Below, in pieces: positions 58,395 to 64,000 of a DNA stretch of 64,000 nt. The stretch lies in NCBI GenBank assembly GCA_951804985.1, contig OX638133.1, positions 73,786,367 to 73,850,366 on the forward strand, given 5' to 3'. The number at the start of each line of letters is the position of its first letter. Position 1 is the first letter of the stretch. Position numbers and translations under genes: made by a program. The notes under the pieces were generated by a model that did no database searches, was not told where the DNA came from, and saw only the letters and a program-made list of their open reading frames with translations. Source of the stretch: Dryomyza anilis. Taxonomy: Eukaryota > Arthropoda > Insecta > Diptera > Dryomyzidae.

Positions 58395-59355
58395 TCCAGC
58401 ATCACGTCTAAACCGCTGAACCGATTTAGCTGAAATTTTGCACCAGGATACTATGGAGTCCGGAGGGTGTCATAGGCTATATATGGGCGGGATTGGACAA
58501 AGGGGCGTGGTACCTCCCATACAACCTAACTTTCAAAACGACATAACTCAGCACATACACAATCTAAAAAGATGAAACAAAAAACTAAAATTCACCACAC
58601 TAAAACTCACCACACTAAAACTCACCACACTAAAACTCAACAAACTAAAACTCACCACACTAAAACTCACCACACTAAAACTCACCACACTAAAACTCAC
58701 CACACTAAAACTCACCACACTAAAACTCACCACAATAAAACTCACCACGCTAAACTCACCACACTAAAAATTCACCATACTAAAACTCACCACACCAAAA
58801 TTCACCACACTAAAACTCAACACAATAAATCTCACCACACTAAAACTCACCACACTAAAAATTCACCACACTAACACTCACCACACTAAAACTCACGATA
58901 CTAAAAACTCACCACACTAAAACACACCACACTAAAACTCACCACACTAAAAGTTCACTAAACTAAAAATTCAACACACTAAAACTCACCACATTAAATC
59001 TAACTACACTAAAACTTCTACTGGGAAAAACTCTACGGGAAAGAATTCTACCGGGAAGAGTTCTACCGGGAAGAATTCTACGGTAAAGCGTTCTATGGGG
59101 AAGAATTTTACGGCGTAGATTTATACTGGGAAGAATTCCGTGGCGAAATATTCTACTGTCTGAATTGTCTTTGAGAAAAGTTATTGTGGCGGAGAATTAT
59201 TATTTGGTTACTACATTTATAAAACCAATAAAAACTTCCACAGCGAATCACGGGCCCCTGATATAAATAATAAAAATGTTATGTATATTAATAAAATTGC
59301 TCAATAACCTTGCATTCACATAATATTTGCACGAGTCGTGTACGAGTCCAGCTAG
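58272..59355 (+). mobile_element. Non-autonomous Helitron, copy 2
   Basis: A|TCTATATATATAAAACTC at the left and GAGTCCAGCTAG|T at the right, with the short palindrome CACGAGTCGTG before the 3' end. It has the same internal order as copy 1: (GTCT)n, ACGTCTAAACCGCTGAACCG, CACCACACTAAAACT array, TCTACGGGAAGAAT array, ATAAATAATAAAAATGTTAT. No ORF for Rep/helicase. Confidence 0.87.
58588..59010 (+). repeat. Minisatellite CACCACACTAAAACT inside Helitron copy 2
   Basis: About 28 units of 15 bp, more uniform at the left than in copy 1. Followed by a TCTACGGGAAGAATT-type array to about 59160. Confidence 0.9.
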
Positions 59356-59835
59356 TTTTCAATAAGAAAATTTTATTTTTTGATTAAAATACTGAGGAAC
59401 ACAAAATTTAATTTTTAAATATTTTGAGTTTTATATAGAACATTTATGATGATTTTATCTAATAAAGAAATTATCGAATAAAAACCCACGTTCTAGACAG
59501 ATTGGAATTTAATTCCTAGTCTGTCATTCGTTTCGATATCGTTTCGAGACCGTTTCGAGATGTCGGGGAATTCATTCGATCTTGGTTACGATTCTCAAAT
59601 CTATATTATATTTCAATTCATTCTATGATGAATGCACAGTCTCGTTACTAAAATTATTTTAAAATAGAACCAATAAAGAACTTCATTACGTATTAAATTC
59701 CACAGACAAATCAAATCTATTAAATGAAAATGGTTCGATAAAACACGCAAAATAGTTCATAAATCTCCGAATATCAGGGAAAAATTTCTTTTACGAAATA
59801 AAAACGAAGGAAATTCAAAACTTAAGAAAACAAAA

Positions 59836-60146
59836 GTAGCCGCGGTAGCTCAGTGGTTAGTGCGTTGGACTGCGAGCCGAAAGGTCCCCGGTTCAAGCCT
59901 GGACTGGGGCTAACAACATCTTTACATAGAAACATTTTTCTATACCGCGCTACCTCTCGTCAGTAAATGGCAAACCTACGAGAGTAAAACCATTGCCTAT
60001 GAAAAGCTCTCACCAGCCGTTCGGATTCGGCAATAAACTGTAGGTCCCACCACTTTGAGTACAAATATAACACGCACAGCTCAAAATGGTGAGAGAGCTC
60101 GGCCGAAGTTCTACACAGGACTGTAGCGCCAAACTATTATTATTAT
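59836..60146 (+). mobile_element. tRNA-derived SINE, reference copy
   Basis: The head is tRNA-like: A box TAGCTCAGTGGTTAG (59846-59860) and B box GGTTCAAGCC (59890-59899), i.e. an internal RNA polymerase III promoter. The body is unrelated and ends GGCGCCAAACTATTATTAT..., with a short (TAT)n tail. It is flanked by a perfect 12-bp duplication, AAGAAAACAAAA (59824-59835, 60147-60158), the mark of LINE-mediated insertion. Other copies: 8776, 33126, 33458 and 37504 (all minus strand). Confidence 0.93.
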
Positions 60147-60158
60147 AAGAAAACAAAA

Positions 60159-62255
60159 TGAACTTTAAGAAAATTAATTACAAATGTTGACTAAAAACGT
60201 ATCAATACTTAATTCAAATAAGTCACAAATATTTTACTTATAAAATATAAATTTTCTGCTTACAAAAAAAAAGTTACCTTTATTAGATATAAATTCGACC
60301 CAAGTAACCAGCAGCCATGATATCTAATTTTAGTAATTTTTTGCTTAATAATAGGTCACAGTAACTGAGTTGTTGCCGAAATAGTGCAAAACGCTGAGCC
60401 TAATTGTAACATTATATGATGAAAGCATCGTATTTTTTATATCTTGATGAACATATTTAAGTACAAAATATTCATTTTGCAAACTTTTATAAATTAACCT
60501 CGATAAAACCGAATTTAAATTGAATTTCGGCGTCGATTTTGGTTAAACATATTTATTGTTTTGAAATTTTTATTGAAGTTTCGGATTTAGTTTCCCATAT
60601 TTAATTTTTGTTGACTCGTAGATGATCGATTTGTGGATAATTTAAAGTAGATTTACTCCAAATAAAAAAATATATATAAACGGTAACAGTTATGTATTTA
60701 TGATCGAAACTCGTTTCGCTGCAGCTGATGGTTCGCTTTTATGTCGCCATGTCTGCCAAAAGAACCCAACCGAACTCAATAAACAGACAATCAACCCAAA
60801 ACGAACTCATGCCAAAGGATTCCCCAAAAGATTGCGTGGATGTCGATGAACATGTAGTACGACAAGCGAGAAGATCGCATGTAATAAATGTGAATTTGCA
60901 AAAACAAAAAAAAAAAAAACGTAGATTTCTTCTGGTTTATAACATATATGTTTTTTACGTTGAGTTCAGTTTTTTCCACGTTGAAATCTGTTTTTTCACA
61001 TTGAAATCTGTTTTTCACGTTGATATCATTTTTTGTTTCCTGTAGAGCTCATTTTTTTTTACTTGTACAGATCATTTTTTGAGTTCTTCTTTTTAATATA
61101 TTTTTTTCAGCTTAAGGAGGTTTTTCTTTTAGCATGATTAAAGTAGACCCACGCTTTAAGTATAACATAAAGACAGCCTTTTTTTATTAGCCATATAAGT
61201 TTTAATTTAAACTCGAAAAAAAACTTAGGACAAAAAAGTCCAACATCCAGAAACCTACGTTATTTTGTGAACCTTGTATAAAAGTCTTGAACTGACAACA
61301 GTCTAAAGATACAACACTTTAAAGACAGTCCAGAGACATACGACTGATTATAATTAATAGAAATTTTAATTAATCACCCAATGTGCGTCGATAAAACACA
61401 GGAAATTCAACATTATAGACTTTCCTCTATTCTCTATCACTATTTCATGTCAACGTCTCAAGAGTTCTAGAAAATGATGTGCCCTAAAAATGCTATTTCT
61501 ATTTTTGTTCAAAGTTTTCCTGTTTCTCGTCAAAATGCACTTTTCCCACATGTATACCTGCCGCAATTCTAAAACAAATCCAAAGGCATTTTTCCACGAA
61601 TTTCTCGAAAATAGTGTCGTCGTGTCGCCAGCGCCATTAAATGTTAGACTAACAAAAAAAATCTATTCTAATGAAAATAAAATTATTTTGTGAAAAAAAG
61701 GAGCAAAAGGAAGCCAAAAAAAACATTTTTTTTAGATTGTTTTATTTTTAACCACAACGAAATACAAAATCTCTCAGTTACACTGACTCTTCACAAATAT
61801 AGTATAGATTTTTTTATACTATATAATGGTGTAATTAGTAGTTTTTCAAGTAGTTTATTTTGGCATTTTATTTCAACGTGTTTTGAAACAAATTGAAATG
61901 CACTTTAGCTTTTCAAATACATTGATCTTTTGATATTGATTTTACATGATGATGACCTTAAAACATTTGTCGAAATGTCGAAATATCAAGTGGGGATGGT
62001 GCATTTATTTCCGCCTAATGCCTCTTAATGCCTTAAGTGTTTTACAGGTTAATCCCGAATGTAGATGGCAACAAGCCAAAAGTCAGAAGTCGTCGAAACG
62101 TTTGATGGTGCTTAAGAGATAATGTTATCAGAATTATTATTATGCATTTCAAAATTATTATCACTTTCGTTTAGTTTTTGATTTTTAAAGGATTAGAACT
62201 ACTCTGGTAGGATTAGAACTAATGAAGTTGCCGAATGGCTATAAATGTTTTATGG
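60159..62255. other. AT-rich, no gene
   Basis: About 2.1 kb. 60955-61045 holds three copies of TTCACGTTGAAATCTGTTTT. The 105-codon ORF at 60728-61045 runs through this and has no domain. Confidence 0.35.
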
Positions 62256-62257
62256 TA

Positions 62258-63626
62258 CACTCAAAATAAAAAGTCTGAAACAGTAAGTAGCAAAAAAGGT
62301 TGCTAAAATAGCAAAAAAGTTTTGCGGAAAGCGCGTGATTTTGTTTAAACTCAAATTACAGTTTGGTGTGTCAGAGAACAACTTTTTATGCTATTAGAGC
62401 AGACAATTTTAGTTGTTTTAACTCATTTTTTGCTGAACTCAAAATAAAATCTGTTTAAAATACACGAAATCGTTCGTGATTTTACGAAAACAATACGTGA
62501 AATTTATCCACGAAATATTTCTAAAATACACGAAAGAACTTTATGATAAATTTATGATAAAATTACGAATTTTAATTGTTTATTTTACGAAACTATTCGT
62601 AGATTTTATCTACGAAAGCCATTCGTACATTGTATCCCTTTTTATGGATATATTCGTATATTTTACGAAAGTACGAGTACTTTTGACGATAGCATTCGTA
62701 CATATATGAAACATTTTACGAATCTTTCGTAAAATACACGATTACTTTGTTAAAAAAAACTGACGATGAAAATGACGATTCATAAAAATATGAAAAATAT
62801 ATAATATGATACTTTTGACCTTATGACACACAGAACTAATACTAACACATTTTAAACCTTTTTGTATACATCTATTTGCGTCCGTGATATCCGTTAAATC
62901 AAACATTTTGTTTAAAAAACTCTTGATGAAAACTCTTCATTCATGAAAATTTGACTCGTATAAAACACGAATGTTTCGTAAAATTCTACATATAGCTCCA
63001 AAATGTACGAAAGTTTAGTAATTTAATTATAAAATGTAAAGCTCATTCGTAAAATATGTTATTCTTTCGTAAAAAATTGTAATTGAAAATAATATAACGA
63101 AAGTTTTGTAATTTAAACGAAATATTCGTAGTTTTACGAAAAAAAAACATTTGGCAAAATATACTAGAATATATTTTGAGTGTGTTAACTTCAATTAATA
63201 AAAAAAAATTCTGTATCTTAATATTTTTGTATTTCTTATTTTTATATATTATAAATTTTCTTTATCTTATACATATTTATTTTATTTTACCTTGCCCCAC
63301 CGTGCATTAACATTTCACTAACTATTTCACTCTTTCAAGAATGTATTATTATTAAAATGTTGTCGAAAAGAGTCTACGAATTATAGACGCAGTATCTGCA
63401 GCGTGAAAATAACTCTAGTGGTTATGGCGCCATCTAGTGCATGTTAGCTACACTACCGCTGTGCACACTAGTTACACAAGCGCGATCTTGTGCAAACTAA
63501 CAGAACTAAGATTCCTGGAAAACAGTTCACTATTACAAATAAAAGTATGTTGTAAATGCAAATTAAAGTGTGTTAAAATTTAACATTCAGAGTTTGCTAT
63601 TAATAGCAAAGTGTTTATTTTGAGTG
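62258..63626 (-). mobile_element. TA-flanked MITE (CACTCAAAATAAAA family) interrupted by another MITE
   Basis: Inverted relative to 15152-15808. CACTCAAAATAAAAAGTCTG at the left and TTTATTTTGAGTG at the right, with TA at 62256-62257 and 63627-63628. The outer sequence breaks after TTTTTTGCTG (62435) and resumes at TTAACTTCAATT (63185), exactly where the intact copy is continuous. Confidence 0.88.
62437..63183. mobile_element. Inner TTTCGTAAAAT-rich MITE
   Basis: Starts near ACTCAAAATAAAATCTG and ends ATATTTTGAGTGT. The interior is dense in ATTTTACGAAA/TTTCGTAAAAT. Same family as 57405-58179. About 750 bp, no ORF. Confidence 0.8.
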
Positions 63627-63649
63627 TAAAAACACTTTAATTTCAGAAT

Positions 63650-63910
63650 AATCGGGAACAGTTATAAATAAAACTACCAAGTCGTACAGCTTTTGGGAGG
63701 CCATAGGCTGTCCTCCTAAAAACTATCCAAAATCTAATTTGTCTTTCTCTTTTGAATTATCTTCGTTTCATTATTAAAAGATCAATTTTTTGTCCAATTA
63801 TCTGATATTCTGATACTTCTGTTGGAAAAAATGTGTTCCTCTCTATATATTTGAGAGGATAATATTGAATTTAATATTTAACCTTTTATTTTGTGAAATT
63901 CTATTTAAGG
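63650..63910. repeat. Dispersed repeat, copy 2 (partner 40240-40525)
   Basis: AGCTTTTGGGAGG, CTTTTGAATTATCTTCGTTTC, ATTCTGATACTTCTGT and ATAATATTGAATTTAATATT match the earlier copy in order. The remaining 90 bases of the window show nothing. Confidence 0.6.
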
Positions 63911-64000
63911 TTGCCTTTTAAGGTTGGAATCTATTCATTCACATCATTACTGATTCAAAACGTGACGTTATTTGATTGAATATATTTGAAATATTTCACA

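Noticed and set aside
58572..58874. 100-codon ORF repeating KTHHT
   Set aside because: Same minisatellite in Helitron copy 2; no start context, no domain.
59838..59910. tRNA gene
   Set aside because: The A and B boxes look like a tRNA, but the anticodon stem does not pair well and the sequence continues into a SINE body with target duplications.

Overview
This is an AT-rich eukaryotic window, almost certainly from a higher fly (Diptera, Brachycera). The reasons are GT-AG introns in the one clear gene, mini-me-type interspersed repeats with the (TA)n / core / (GTCY)n layout described in dipterans, and CAG/CAA-rich non-coding stretches typical of fly regulatory DNA. The sequence does not settle the species or family.

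The only protein-coding gene I can support is a six-exon fatty acid transport protein / very-long-chain acyl-CoA synthetase gene (FATP, SLC27 family) on the + strand, 22981-27367. Its splice phases close exactly into a 665-residue protein that carries the AMP-binding signature and the FATP motif. Its long fourth intron holds a decayed tandem repeat and a worn SINE.

Most of the rest is mobile and repetitive DNA. There are two non-autonomous Helitrons (3897-5100 and 58272-59355) that carry the same internal minisatellites. There are four mini-me-type elements plus a fragment, and a tRNA-derived SINE family with five near-complete copies, one inserted into another. Several TA-flanked MITE families occur, some nested. 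Also present are a Tourist/Harbinger-like MITE, long inverted-repeat (foldback-like) elements, a decayed non-LTR reverse transcriptase, a retrotransposon C-terminal scrap and a possible solo LTR.

Tandem arrays are conspicuous. They include a nearly perfect 1.8-kb (TTAATAAA)n tract, a 1.7-kb 19-bp minisatellite with higher-order structure that recurs at two other places in the opposite orientation, and a 16-bp array near 45 kb. Between the repeats lie islands of higher-GC, apparently single-copy sequence (about 14.7, 28, 31.7-32.6, 34.5, 38.8-39.6, 42.3, 46.8-47.6, 48, 51.2-51.8, 52.3-52.7 and 55.9-56.5 kb). They have no convincing ORF and may be UTR or cis-regulatory DNA of neighbouring genes.

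No gene cluster or new multi-gene system is visible. The interest lies in the nested architecture and in the links between repeat families.
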